Positions 1 through 6,933 of a stretch of 16,156 nt of DNA are shown here, in pieces. Origin of the DNA: Candidatus Zhuqueibacterota bacterium (GTDB taxonomy: Bacteria; KSB1; UBA2214); the NCBI GenBank assembly GCA_022706175.1, contig JAKJDB010000013.1:1-16156 (forward strand). Direction: 5' to 3'. The notes under the pieces are model-generated. The model searched no databases. It was not told the DNA's origin and saw only the letters and a list, made by a program, of their open reading frames with translations. Both the position numbers and the translations under genes were made by a program. How positions within the stretch are numbered: position 1 is the first letter of the stretch; every line of letters begins with the position of its first letter.

Positions 1-1549
1 TGCCGCTGCGGACCACCGGCCATATTGCTCCACCGGGTTGAGATACCGCTGCTTCATCCAGCTGTCCGTAAGCGGGATGTGCGCTTTTCGTCTCGCTGAA
101 CCAACCCGATGCATCGCGGTCAGGCCAGTCCGCTCCCAACTTTTTCGCCAACAGCGTGATAATCTCAGCGTCGGGCTTGCTCTCGCCCAGAGGAGCGATG
201 GCCTTGCGGATGCGTTGAACGCGCCGCTCCAGGTTGGTGAACGTTCCCTCCTTCTCGGCAAAGCTGCAAGCGGGCAAAACCACGTGCGCCGCCTGCGCCG
301 TTTCTGTCATGAACAAATCCTGAACAATCAGGAAATCCAACCGCGCCAGCGCCGGGGCCGCGGCCATGCTGGCTGCCAGATTTTCACCCATCACATACAG
401 GGCACGCAGCGACGCCCCTGCCTGCTGCACCATCTCTGGCAATGTTTTGCCCGGTTCTTCCGGCAACGGACAGTTCCAGATACGGCTGAAATGATCGGCG
501 GCCGAACGGTCAGTGAGAAATAAATGGCCGGGCAACAGTTCAGCGGCCATACCCATATCGATGCTGCCCTGCATATTGTTGCTGCTCATCAGCGGCAAAA
601 GTCCGCACCCCGGTCTGTCCAGGTTGCCGGTCATCACCGCCAGATTCCACAGCGCATGCACACAGGCCAAGCCGTCCGCTTGCTGGGTAATCCCGTCTCC
701 GTATACGATCACCGCGGTTTCTGCGCCGGCAAAGCCTTCCGCCAGCGTGTAAATCTCCTGAGCGGTGACTCCGGCTGCCGCAGCGGCGCGCTCAGCCGTA
801 TAGGCGGCTAATTTTTCTTTCCAACCGCTCGAAAGAGCGGCCGGCGGCCGCTGCCACCCGTTGCTCACGATGGTCTGCAGCATGGCCTGCAGGATCAACA
901 GATAGGTGTTGGGGCGCGACCGAATTTGTTGGGTATAAAATCGCGCATGATCCTGTTCGTGGCTGTCGATCAGAAAAACCCGGCTGCCTTTTTTTGCCGC
1001 CTGCAGAATGAACGATCCCAGGTTGGCTGCTTGCGTCTTGGGATTGGCGCCGACAATCAATATGGCCGCGGCTTTTTCCACATCGGTCAATGCGGCGCCC
1101 GCGGCGCCATAGCCCCAGTGCGGCAGCAGGCCGCGAACCGTGGGGCCGGCGTGCAAACGCATCGCAGTGTCCAGATTCGCGGTCTGCAGAACCGAACGGC
1201 TGAACCGGGCCAGCAGAATCTGTTCTTCATTGGTGCATTTCACCGAACCCACGACGCCCACCGCATCGGCGCCGTAACGCTCCTGCACGCGCTGCAGGCC
1301 TTGGGCGGCAAAGGTGATCGCCTGCGACCATGAGGCTTGCTTGAATACTCCGTTCTTTTTGATCAGGGGATGGGTCAATCTCTGCGGATGATGGATGAAC
1401 TCGTGGCTGTTCCAGCCCTTGATGCAGAGCGTGCCGCGACTCACAGGGTGGGAACGTTGAGGAAAGGCTGCGCACACACGATTCTGCTCAACCTCTAATA
1501 TCAAGCCGCAACCACAGCCACAAAACGGACAAACGGTTGATACATTCAC
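1..1549 (-). CDS. Formate-dehydrogenase-like molybdopterin oxidoreductase, partial (C-terminus off the left edge)
   Basis: This minus-strand frame is open from GTG at 1549 to the window edge (about 516 residues). I translated it by hand. It begins with a 4Fe-4S motif, CPFCGCGCG (Cys7, Cys10, Cys14), with the fourth cysteine in LCIKG (Cys42) followed by Lys44, as in formate dehydrogenase H. Later family signatures are NNMQGSIDMG (about 324-333) and a stretch resembling VVLPACSFAEKEGTF and NLERRVQRIRKAI. The domains are the N-terminal Fe-S domain and the bis-MGD-binding domains. The C-terminal dinucleotide-binding domain is not in the window. The start has AGGAGG at 1560-1565, ten bases upstream. 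The segment aligned to the catalytic Sec/Cys-His reads RLHAGPTV (His133, Ala134), and the formate-binding Arg is Met321. True formate oxidation is therefore doubtful. It could be an electron-transfer or NuoG-like subunit, or act on another substrate. Family assignment is secure, substrate unknown. Confidence 0.9.
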   Translation of the reverse strand, partial: MNVSTVCPFCGCGCGLILEVEQNRVCAAFPQRSHPVSRGTLCIKGWNSHEFIHHPQRLTHPLIKKNGVFKQASWSQAITFAAQGLQRVQERYGADAVGVVGSVKCTNEEQILLARFSRSVLQTANLDTAMRLHAGPTVRGLLPHWGYGAAGAALTDVEKAAAILIVGANPKTQAANLGSFILQAAKKGSRVFLIDSHEQDHARFYTQQIRSRPNTYLLILQAMLQTIVSNGWQRPPAALSSGWKEKLAAYTAERAAAAAGVTAQEIYTLAEGFAGAETAVIVYGDGITQQADGLACVHALWNLAVMTGNLDRPGCGLLPLMSSNNMQGSIDMGMAAELLPGHLFLTDRSAADHFSRIWNCPLPEEPGKTLPEMVQQAGASLRALYVMGENLAASMAAAPALARLDFLIVQDLFMTETAQAAHVVLPACSFAEKEGTFTNLERRVQRIRKAIAPLGESKPDAEIITLLAKKLGADWPDRDASGWFSETKSAHPAYGQLDEAAVSQPGGAIWPVVRSG

Positions 1550-1559
1550 CGGATCGGCT

Positions 1560-1565
1560 CCTCCT
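1560..1565 (-). promoter_or_regulatory. Shine-Dalgarno AGGAGG for the GTG start at 1549
   Basis: A perfect AGGAGG reads on the minus strand ten bases before GTG (1549-1547). No in-frame ATG lies nearby upstream, and the first cysteine cluster begins seven residues after this GTG, so it decides the start. Confidence 0.6.
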
Positions 1566-1694
1566 GAGAATGCGGTCTGATTCGTTCGAGAGAATAATGC
1601 TACTGCTTGGTTAAACGGGTCCCGGTGTGTATAAACTTGATACTAGGGCTGATGCACTGCCTGGTCGGTCAAAGCCCTTCAGCGCGTAGGAGGG

Positions 1695-1731
1695 TGATTC
1701 TAAAAATGAATCAACTGGTGATCAGATTCAT
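1695..1731. repeat. Overlapping inverted repeats with mutually exclusive pairings
   Basis: TGATTC (1695-1700) is the reverse complement of GAATCA (1708-1713). ATGAATC (1706-1712) is the reverse complement of GATTCAT (1725-1731). The middle arm is shared, so an RNA could form one hairpin or the other. The repeats overlap the ATG at 1706 and lie just after AGGAGG (1688-1693). They could be operator half-sites, an attenuator-like switch, or chance in AT-rich DNA. Confidence 0.35.
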
Positions 1732-1804
1732 TATATTAAAAAGAGGGCTAAGACGCAAGCACTTTTTTTCTGCACGGTAAATATTCAGCCTTAAAGGGTA
1801 GGCC

Positions 1805-1833
1805 TTGACTTGTTGTTCGAGATTTGTTATTTT
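1805..1833 (+). promoter_or_regulatory. Candidate sigma70-type promoter for ade
   Basis: TTGACT (1805-1810) is followed after 17 bases by TATTTT (1828-1833). The -35 matches five of six consensus bases and the -10 four of six. A transcript from here would have a leader of roughly 45 bases before the ATG at 1886. Prediction only. Confidence 0.4.
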
Positions 1834-1885
1834 TCAAACAAACCCGCCCCCTTTTTCATCCGCCCCGATTGTGAGGATTCTTTTC

Positions 1886-3595
1886 ATGCTCAAAGAAACC
1901 ATCCAAGCAGCACGCGGCCAGATCAAATCCACTCTGGTGCTCAAGAACGGCCGGGTGGTCAATGTCTTCTCCGGCGAGATCGAAGAGGCCGATGTCGCCA
2001 TTTACCGGGATACGATCGTCGGCATCGGCAGAGGCTATGCCGGAGAGGAGGAAACGGACCTCGCGGGCCTGTATCTGTCGCCGGGCTTTATCGACGGCCA
2101 CGTGCACATCGAAAGCTCCATGGTGGAGGTGCCGCAATTCGCCAGAGCGGTAGTGCCCCTGGGTACGACTTCGGTGATCGCTGATCCTCACGAGATCGCC
2201 AATATATTCGGCTACGAGGGAATCCGCTACATGATGGAGGCCAGCAAATACAATCCACTCAACGTCTTCTTTATGCTCTCTTCGTGCGTGCCCGCATCTT
2301 CCCTGGAAACCGCAGGTTCCGAGCTCCGGGCCTTTGATCTCTTCCCGTTCCTGCGGGAAAAGTGGGTGCTGGGTCTGGCAGAGGTCATGAATTATCCCGG
2401 TGTGCTCAATGCGGAACCGGATGTGCTGGACAAGATCAAAATCGTGCCGGACAAACGGGTGGATGGTCATGCACCGGCGCTGTCCGGCAGAGATCTGAAC
2501 GGCTATATCGCTGCGGGGGTGCAATCCGATCACGAGTGCACCACCGTGGAAGAGGCGCGGGAAAAACTGGCTCGCGGCATGTTTGTCATGATCCGTGAGG
2601 GTTCGGGGACCAGGAACCTGCTCGATCTCCTGCCTCTGATCAAGCCGGAAAATGAGCGACGTTGCTTTTTTTGCACCGACGACCGCCATCCCAACGACAT
2701 TCTCAGCGAAGGGCATATCAATTTCATGGTCAAATCCGCCATTCGCGCAGGCCTGGCGCCCATCACCGCCATCCGTCTGGCCACGCTCAATGCCGCTGAA
2801 TACTTTGGCCTGCACAAGCTGGGCGCGATCGGACCGGGAAGGCTGGCGGATTTGGTGCTATTCGATAATTTCACCGATCTGGCCATTCGCCGAGTGTACA
2901 AGAACGGCCGGTTGGTAGCCCGGGACGGCGTCCCGGTGTACGACCTTGCCAATCGCCCTCCAGCCACTCTGCGCAGCTCGGTGAATATCAAATGGCTGGA
3001 GGGCGATGAATTCATCATCCCCAGCCGCGGCCGCCGCTGCCGCGTGATCGGCATCGTGCCGGATCAGATCGTCACTAACAGCCTGGTGATGGAGCCCACG
3101 ATTCTTGACGGACAGATCATCTCTGACATCGAGCGGGATCTCTTGCGCCTCTACGTCGTCGAACGCCACCGGGCGTCCGGCCGTATCGGCAAAGGGTTGG
3201 TGCATGGATTTCATCTCAAACGTGGCGCCCTGGCCACCTCCATCGGCCACGACAGCCACAACATCATCGCGATCGGCGTTAGCGATAACGACGTGATCAA
3301 AGCGGTCACCACGATCAACAAGATGGGCGGCGGCATTGCTCTGGTGCACGACGGCCACGTGATCGAATCGCTGGAGCTGCCCATCGCCGGTCTCATGTCC
3401 GACAAGCCGCTGGAGGAGGTCAGCAGTCGCACCCGCTCTCTGGTGGCCGCCTGCCGGACGCTGGGCGTGACGCTGTCCGATCCCCTCATGACATTATCCT
3501 TTATGGCCCTGCCGGTGATTCCGCAGTTGAAATTGACCGATCAGGGCTTGGTCGATGTACGGACTTTTACCCATGTCGATCTTTTTATCGAATAG
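1886..3595 (+). CDS. ade: Adenine deaminase
   Basis: This enzyme of 569 residues hydrolyses adenine to hypoxanthine and ammonia in purine salvage and is cytosolic. It belongs to the amidohydrolase superfamily and has the usual length for the bacterial Ade/AdeC family. Visible signatures are FIDGHVHIESSM (metal ligands His72 and His74), the DPHEIANIFG block (100-109), VDGHAPALSG, SDHECTT, CTDDRHPNDI in the metal site, and GRLADLVLFDN. The C-terminal half carries the family-specific SIGHDSHNIIAIGVSD and NKMGGGIALV. I chose ATG 1886 because GAGGA (1873-1877) precedes it at a good distance and the protein then begins where homologues do. The same frame extends upstream to TTG 1805, but that stretch does not look like protein and overlaps the promoter. 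It appears monocistronic, with a terminator just after it. All key motifs are intact. Confidence 0.96.
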   Translation: MLKETIQAARGQIKSTLVLKNGRVVNVFSGEIEEADVAIYRDTIVGIGRGYAGEEETDLAGLYLSPGFIDGHVHIESSMVEVPQFARAVVPLGTTSVIADPHEIANIFGYEGIRYMMEASKYNPLNVFFMLSSCVPASSLETAGSELRAFDLFPFLREKWVLGLAEVMNYPGVLNAEPDVLDKIKIVPDKRVDGHAPALSGRDLNGYIAAGVQSDHECTTVEEAREKLARGMFVMIREGSGTRNLLDLLPLIKPENERRCFFCTDDRHPNDILSEGHINFMVKSAIRAGLAPITAIRLATLNAAEYFGLHKLGAIGPGRLADLVLFDNFTDLAIRRVYKNGRLVARDGVPVYDLANRPPATLRSSVNIKWLEGDEFIIPSRGRRCRVIGIVPDQIVTNSLVMEPTILDGQIISDIERDLLRLYVVERHRASGRIGKGLVHGFHLKRGALATSIGHDSHNIIAIGVSDNDVIKAVTTINKMGGGIALVHDGHVIESLELPIAGLMSDKPLEEVSSRTRSLVAACRTLGVTLSDPLMTLSFMALPVIPQLKLTDQGLVDVRTFTHVDLFIE

Positions 3596-3600
3596 CCACG

Positions 3601-3621
3601 CGCTCCGCTAGAGCGGTTTTT
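3601..3621 (+). terminator. Small rho-independent terminator after ade
   Basis: The stem CGCTC (3601-3605) pairs with GAGCG (3611-3615) around a five-base loop and is followed by G and five T (3617-3621), six bases after the ade stop. The stem is short, so efficiency may be modest. An overlapping second hairpin, GGTTTTTC (3615-3622) with GAAAAACC (3626-3633), immediately follows. Confidence 0.5.
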
Positions 3622-3634
3622 CTTAGAAAAACCC

Positions 3635-3663
3635 TTGACCGGTTATGATTTTTTAAATACATT
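3635..3663 (+). promoter_or_regulatory. Candidate promoter for the regulator and envelope operon
   Basis: TTGACC (3635-3640) and TACATT (3658-3663) are separated by 17 bases in a locally AT-rich stretch between the ade terminator and the regulator gene. It is the only good promoter-like sequence I see ahead of the long plus-strand gene run. Confidence 0.4.
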
Positions 3664-3674
3664 GTATCGGTCAA
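3635..3674. repeat. Inverted repeat TTGACCG...CGGTCAA framing the promoter
   Basis: TTGACCG (3635-3641) and CGGTCAA (3668-3674) are exact reverse complements with centres 33 bases apart, about three helical turns. One arm covers the -35 hexamer and the other falls close to the expected transcription start. This is a plausible dimer-binding operator, but the heptamer also occurs by chance elsewhere in the window. Confidence 0.3.
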
Positions 3675-3713
3675 TTATGCGTTTTAGCACCTCCCGATTT
3701 GGCGTCCAATGAA

Positions 3714-5795
3714 ATGAAAAACCGCAAACTGCTGATCGTCGACGGCGATCCTAAAAATCTTCGTATTCTCAAAAACCATTTTACCGAGGCCGGTTATCAG
3801 GTCGATGAGGCCTCTGTGGATGAAGAGGCCGTCCGGCTGATTTCACAAACAACCTATAACGCCATCCTCACCGATCTATCCGGCGCGCAGATCGACGGCC
3901 TGAAAATACTTGAACGGCTGCAGGACGCTCCCCGCAAAGAAACCGCTGTTTTTTTTCTGACCGCAAAAAACGATGTCTGGAATCGGGTGACCAGCTTAAA
4001 ACGCGGGGCCAAGGATTTCATCGTCAAACCGGTGCACGTACGTGAAATCGCCGCCAGAGTTCAGATGGTGCTGGATCGCCTGGAAAGGCGGCAATCGGAC
4101 AGCCCTCCGGCCCCGGCCTTTTCCGGCCGGCTGCAGGATTTCCGCCTGAGCGATCTGTTGCAGATTCTCAAGGATGAAAAAAAAACCGGCACGCTGACGC
4201 TCTATAACGATAACAATCAGAACGGGCGATTGGACATCGACAACGGCGCCCTGATTCGCGCCGTCTGCGGCGTTTTGCAGTCCAGCGCGGCAGTCGACCA
4301 AATGATGTCCTGGGGAAAGGGCCGTTTCTCCATGCGCTTCACTGCGGTTGAAAAAAACGGTGCCGCGCAGCAGGAGGGTCACGTATCGCAAGGAGCCCAA
4401 AGGATGGAACAACGCGAAGAACTTTTACGGCAACTTCCTTCGCTTGATAGCGTATTGGTCACCACCAGCAATTTTAAAAAAATCGTTTCGCAAAAGACCC
4501 TGGCCGGAGACTTGGACTATTTCATCCACCTGTTTGACGGTAAACGAACGCTCGGCCGGATCATCATGGAGAGCACGTATGACGAAATAACCTCTCTCGG
4601 CCGAATCCTGAAATTATATCAGCTCGGATTTCTCAGCGTCGCCCAAAAACAACCGGAGCTCTCGTCTGCGGCGTCGGATCGGGTTGAACCGCCGGCCCCG
4701 AGACCTTCGCAGGCGAGCGTCGCGCAGAAGGAAGCCGAAGAGCCGCTCGCCGACGGTTGGCCGGAGGAGACTGAGGAGGAGACCGTGGCCAGCCTGCAAC
4801 AAGATGCGCTGAATAGTCTGGATCAGGAAGAGCTCGATAGCTCTGATTCAGAGCCGGAACCGGAGGATACGGAGGATGAAACCGAGCTGGCGGTGCAGCA
4901 TGACTTTGCCGATGACGGTATCAGTGAACTGCTGACTAAGGACTTGACCCAGTGGCGCAGCGACTCAGGATATGATAAAGATCTGTTTTATGAATTGCGC
5001 AGCGCGGCGGAAAAACAGCCCGGCTTTCAAACCCCTCCCGCCGGCCGCGAGCCGGTTGAAGACGACAGCCAACTTCTGTTCCCCACCCTGGAAATGCTGG
5101 AACAGGAACATCCGGCCGATGCGCTTTTGACCCTGCCCGGCGAACCGGTGTTCCCTGCACAACAGCCGGCCGCCCCTCTGGACCTTGCGCCGCCGGTCGA
5201 GCCGCCCAGCCACGCTGCGCACCGGAACAAAGAACAACACGCTGAACGTTTTATTCCCGGCTATGGCCACGTCCTCGTCCTCGGATCCAAAGAGGAGGTC
5301 CGCCGACATATGGTCGCCAGCCTCACCTCAAACCGCGTGTTCGTCAAGACCTATGAAAATCCCGAGTGGTCAGACCTTCTTTATGGCGCGGCAGACTTTA
5401 AAGGCGGACATTCTCTCAATATACTCAGCCTGTCCCTGGAAAAAGAATTCACCGGAGTGCTCGAATATTTTTCCCGTTCGCTGCTCGGGTACCTGCTGCT
5501 CATCGACACCATGCCCGGCGATTGGAACTATAAACGCTACCTCATTCAGGCGCTGAAGGGCACTCTGGCCGTGCCGTCCATGATCATCATCCCGGCGCAA
5601 CTATCCATTTCCTCTGGTTTTTCCGAACACGATTGGCGCGATCGCCTGGGTTTGCCCGACGATCAGCTGTTGGCCACCCATGTCGAGTTCGATCCCATCA
5701 CCTGCAAACGCTTTATCTTTCGCTTGATCGAAACCTATTACCGCAAACGGATCGTCAGTAGAAAAAACAGAACAACAAGGAGCGCGACGATTTAA
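3714..5795 (+). CDS. Response regulator: REC, DUF4388 (PATAN), acidic linker, degenerate GTPase-like domain
   Basis: This cytosolic regulator has 693 residues from ATG 3714. A TTG at 3699 is possible, and neither start has a clear Shine-Dalgarno. REC (about 3-125) has Asp10, phospho-acceptor Asp54, Thr83 and Lys105, so it should accept phosphate. One of the usual acidic pair is Gly11. DUF4388/PATAN (about 136-215) begins FSGRLQDFRLSDLLQ and has the GTLTL and WGKGRFSM signatures. A winged-helix-like segment follows (about 237-308), then a Glu/Pro/Ser-rich linker (about 315-500). The last 180 residues (from 513) resemble the MglA/COG2229 small-GTPase fold, with hydrophobic strands, LLGYLLLID, a C-terminal LIETYY helix and similar spacing. 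The P-loop reads GSKEEVRR, and neither a DxxG nor an NKxD equivalent is present. It is probably a non-catalytic partner-binding module. DNA binding is not evident. The next gene starts directly after the stop codon. REC and PATAN are confident, the GTPase-like fold is inference. Confidence 0.85.
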   Translation: MKNRKLLIVDGDPKNLRILKNHFTEAGYQVDEASVDEEAVRLISQTTYNAILTDLSGAQIDGLKILERLQDAPRKETAVFFLTAKNDVWNRVTSLKRGAKDFIVKPVHVREIAARVQMVLDRLERRQSDSPPAPAFSGRLQDFRLSDLLQILKDEKKTGTLTLYNDNNQNGRLDIDNGALIRAVCGVLQSSAAVDQMMSWGKGRFSMRFTAVEKNGAAQQEGHVSQGAQRMEQREELLRQLPSLDSVLVTTSNFKKIVSQKTLAGDLDYFIHLFDGKRTLGRIIMESTYDEITSLGRILKLYQLGFLSVAQKQPELSSAASDRVEPPAPRPSQASVAQKEAEEPLADGWPEETEEETVASLQQDALNSLDQEELDSSDSEPEPEDTEDETELAVQHDFADDGISELLTKDLTQWRSDSGYDKDLFYELRSAAEKQPGFQTPPAGREPVEDDSQLLFPTLEMLEQEHPADALLTLPGEPVFPAQQPAAPLDLAPPVEPPSHAAHRNKEQHAERFIPGYGHVLVLGSKEEVRRHMVASLTSNRVFVKTYENPEWSDLLYGAADFKGGHSLNILSLSLEKEFTGVLEYFSRSLLGYLLLIDTMPGDWNYKRYLIQALKGTLAVPSMIIIPAQLSISSGFSEHDWRDRLGLPDDQLLATHVEFDPITCKRFIFRLIETYYRKRIVSRKNRTTRSATI

Positions 5796-6866
5796 ATGGG
5801 CGCATCGCCGACTCGCATCGACTCCTCCCGGGTGCTCCTCGTCGATCAACCTGGACCAGAGCTGGAACAAATTGTTCAGTGCTTGAAAGAATACAATGTG
5901 ACAACCATCGTGACGGACACGGCGGCTGAAGCGTTGAGCTGTTGCGAACATCAAGACTTTCAACTGCTGGTTTCTGAACGCACGCTGCCCGATATGGATG
6001 GATTTGATTTTTTCCGCCAGGTGCGAGAAACCGCCCGGAACAAAGACCTGCCCATCATCGTCTTGACCCGTGAACTCGATTTGGAAGAGCGGATTAAAAG
6101 CATGTCCCAAGACGTGGATGATTACATCCTCAAACCCTTTTATCCGGAAGAGGTGGCCGCACGGATCAATACCGTTCTTCAGGAATCGCTGCAAGCCGCC
6201 GACGGATCCCTTGGCGCCGATTGCCCCTTGACCGGTCGGCTGGAGGATATACCTCTGCTCAGCCTGCTGCATCTTTTGGTCCGTACGAAAAAAACCGGCA
6301 GGATTCTGCTGTCCGTCGATCCGCAGTCGGGCCACATCGTTTTCAAAGACGGTTCGATCTGGGACGCACAATGGGACCAGGACCGTGGCGAAAACGCTCT
6401 CATCAAACTGCTGTTGCAGTCCAGCGGCGGTTTTCGTGTGCAGCTGCTTCCCGAGATCCTCGAAGAAAGCACCATTCCCTACCCAGCAGCAGAGGTGTTG
6501 CGATGGGGAGCCGAGTTGCTGGCTGCGAGCCGTCGTTTGACCGCTTTGATTCCATCGCTGGAAACCGTGGTATCCTCCACCGAAACCGCTTCGCAATCCC
6601 GGGAGTTGAGTGAACAAGAGTCCGGATGGATCCGTCATCTTCAGCACCCTCAAACGATAGCCTCTTTGTTGCATCAGCTGGAAACCGCCGGTCAGACGTT
6701 GACCTTCTGCCAAAGCCTGTTGGAAAAAGGGCTGATTGGCATCACCGCCGCAGCCACAGAGCGCCCCACGGATAGGCCCCTATCAACCGCCAAGCGATCC
6801 ACAGACCGGCAATCGCTGCTCACCGTTTTTTTTCGCAAGAGAAGCCATAAATCCTCACAGAATTAG
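5796..6866 (+). CDS. Response-regulator-like protein with REC and DUF4388 (PATAN), phospho-acceptor Asp replaced by Glu
   Basis: This protein of 356 residues starts on the base after the preceding stop codon, with AAGGAG at 5777-5782 (spacing somewhat long). REC covers about 10-130: VLLVDQP at the acidic site (one Asp only), IIVLT with Thr91, and YILKPF with Lys113. The position expected to hold the phosphorylated Asp is Glu61 in the stretch VSERTLPDMDGF. Glu there often imitates the phosphorylated state in other response regulators, so this copy may be locked in one conformation. PATAN spans about 145-217 (LTGRLEDIPLLSLLHLL, KTGRILL, GGFRVQL). A helical, winged-helix-like C-terminal segment follows, as in the upstream gene, and then a basic tail (about 318-356). 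The two proteins are paralogous in layout and probably work together. No output DNA-binding domain is recognised. Confidence 0.85.
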   Translation: MGASPTRIDSSRVLLVDQPGPELEQIVQCLKEYNVTTIVTDTAAEALSCCEHQDFQLLVSERTLPDMDGFDFFRQVRETARNKDLPIIVLTRELDLEERIKSMSQDVDDYILKPFYPEEVAARINTVLQESLQAADGSLGADCPLTGRLEDIPLLSLLHLLVRTKKTGRILLSVDPQSGHIVFKDGSIWDAQWDQDRGENALIKLLLQSSGGFRVQLLPEILEESTIPYPAAEVLRWGAELLAASRRLTALIPSLETVVSSTETASQSRELSEQESGWIRHLQHPQTIASLLHQLETAGQTLTFCQSLLEKGLIGITAAATERPTDRPLSTAKRSTDRQSLLTVFFRKRSHKSSQN

Positions 6867-6921
6867 TGTTGTAAACGTGCGCTTCCGTGTGCGATCAATC
6901 CTCTTGGGCATCCGTCTTGAG

Positions 6922-6926
6922 AAGGA
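6922..6926 (+). promoter_or_regulatory. Shine-Dalgarno AAGGA deciding the GTG start at 6934
   Basis: AAGGA lies seven bases before GTG 6934. It is too close (two bases) to the out-of-frame ATG at 6929, and 16 bases from the in-frame ATG at 6943, so GTG is the best start. Confidence 0.5.
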
Positions 6927-6933
6927 ACATGGC

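Larger units (their letters stand above)
1550..1885. other. Divergent intergenic region between the oxidoreductase and ade
   Basis: These 336 bases separate two divergently read genes. They hold the Shine-Dalgarno of the minus-strand gene (1560-1565), a set of overlapping inverted repeats (1695-1731), a possible 24-codon ORF (ATG 1706 to TAA 1780) behind AGGAGG at 1688-1693, and a sigma70-like promoter facing ade (1805-1833). I see no tRNA and no recognisable riboswitch. No convincing minus-strand promoter was found, although one must exist somewhere here. Confidence 0.6.

Noticed and set aside
38..1333. Several plus-strand open frames in the first 1.3 kb
   Set aside because: They are antisense shadows of the molybdopterin oxidoreductase, whose conserved motifs are read on the minus strand.
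1805..1885. Upstream TTG start extending ade by 27 residues
   Set aside because: The extra segment is unlike the family, lacks a Shine-Dalgarno and coincides with a -35/-10 pair. ATG 1886 has GAGGA upstream.
1856..2815. Minus-strand open frame of 319 codons opposite ade
   Set aside because: Ade is unambiguous on the plus strand. The antisense product is His/Arg-rich with no recognisable family.
3535..3541. Extra copies of TTGACCG (here and at several coding positions such as 6536 and 8700) as a regulon motif
   Set aside because: Most copies fall inside coding regions on unrelated genes, so single heptamers carry no weight; only the paired arrangement at 3635-3674 was kept.
5601..6713. Long minus-strand open frame (370 codons) opposite the second regulator
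   Set aside because: It lies antisense to a well-supported REC-PATAN gene and its translation shows no domain, only Gln/Arg/His-rich shadow composition typical of GC-rich antisense frames.
6736..6933. Upstream extension of the peptidase frame
   Set aside because: It overlaps the 3' end of the regulator gene in another frame and would bury the signal peptide. GTG 6934 has a proper Shine-Dalgarno.
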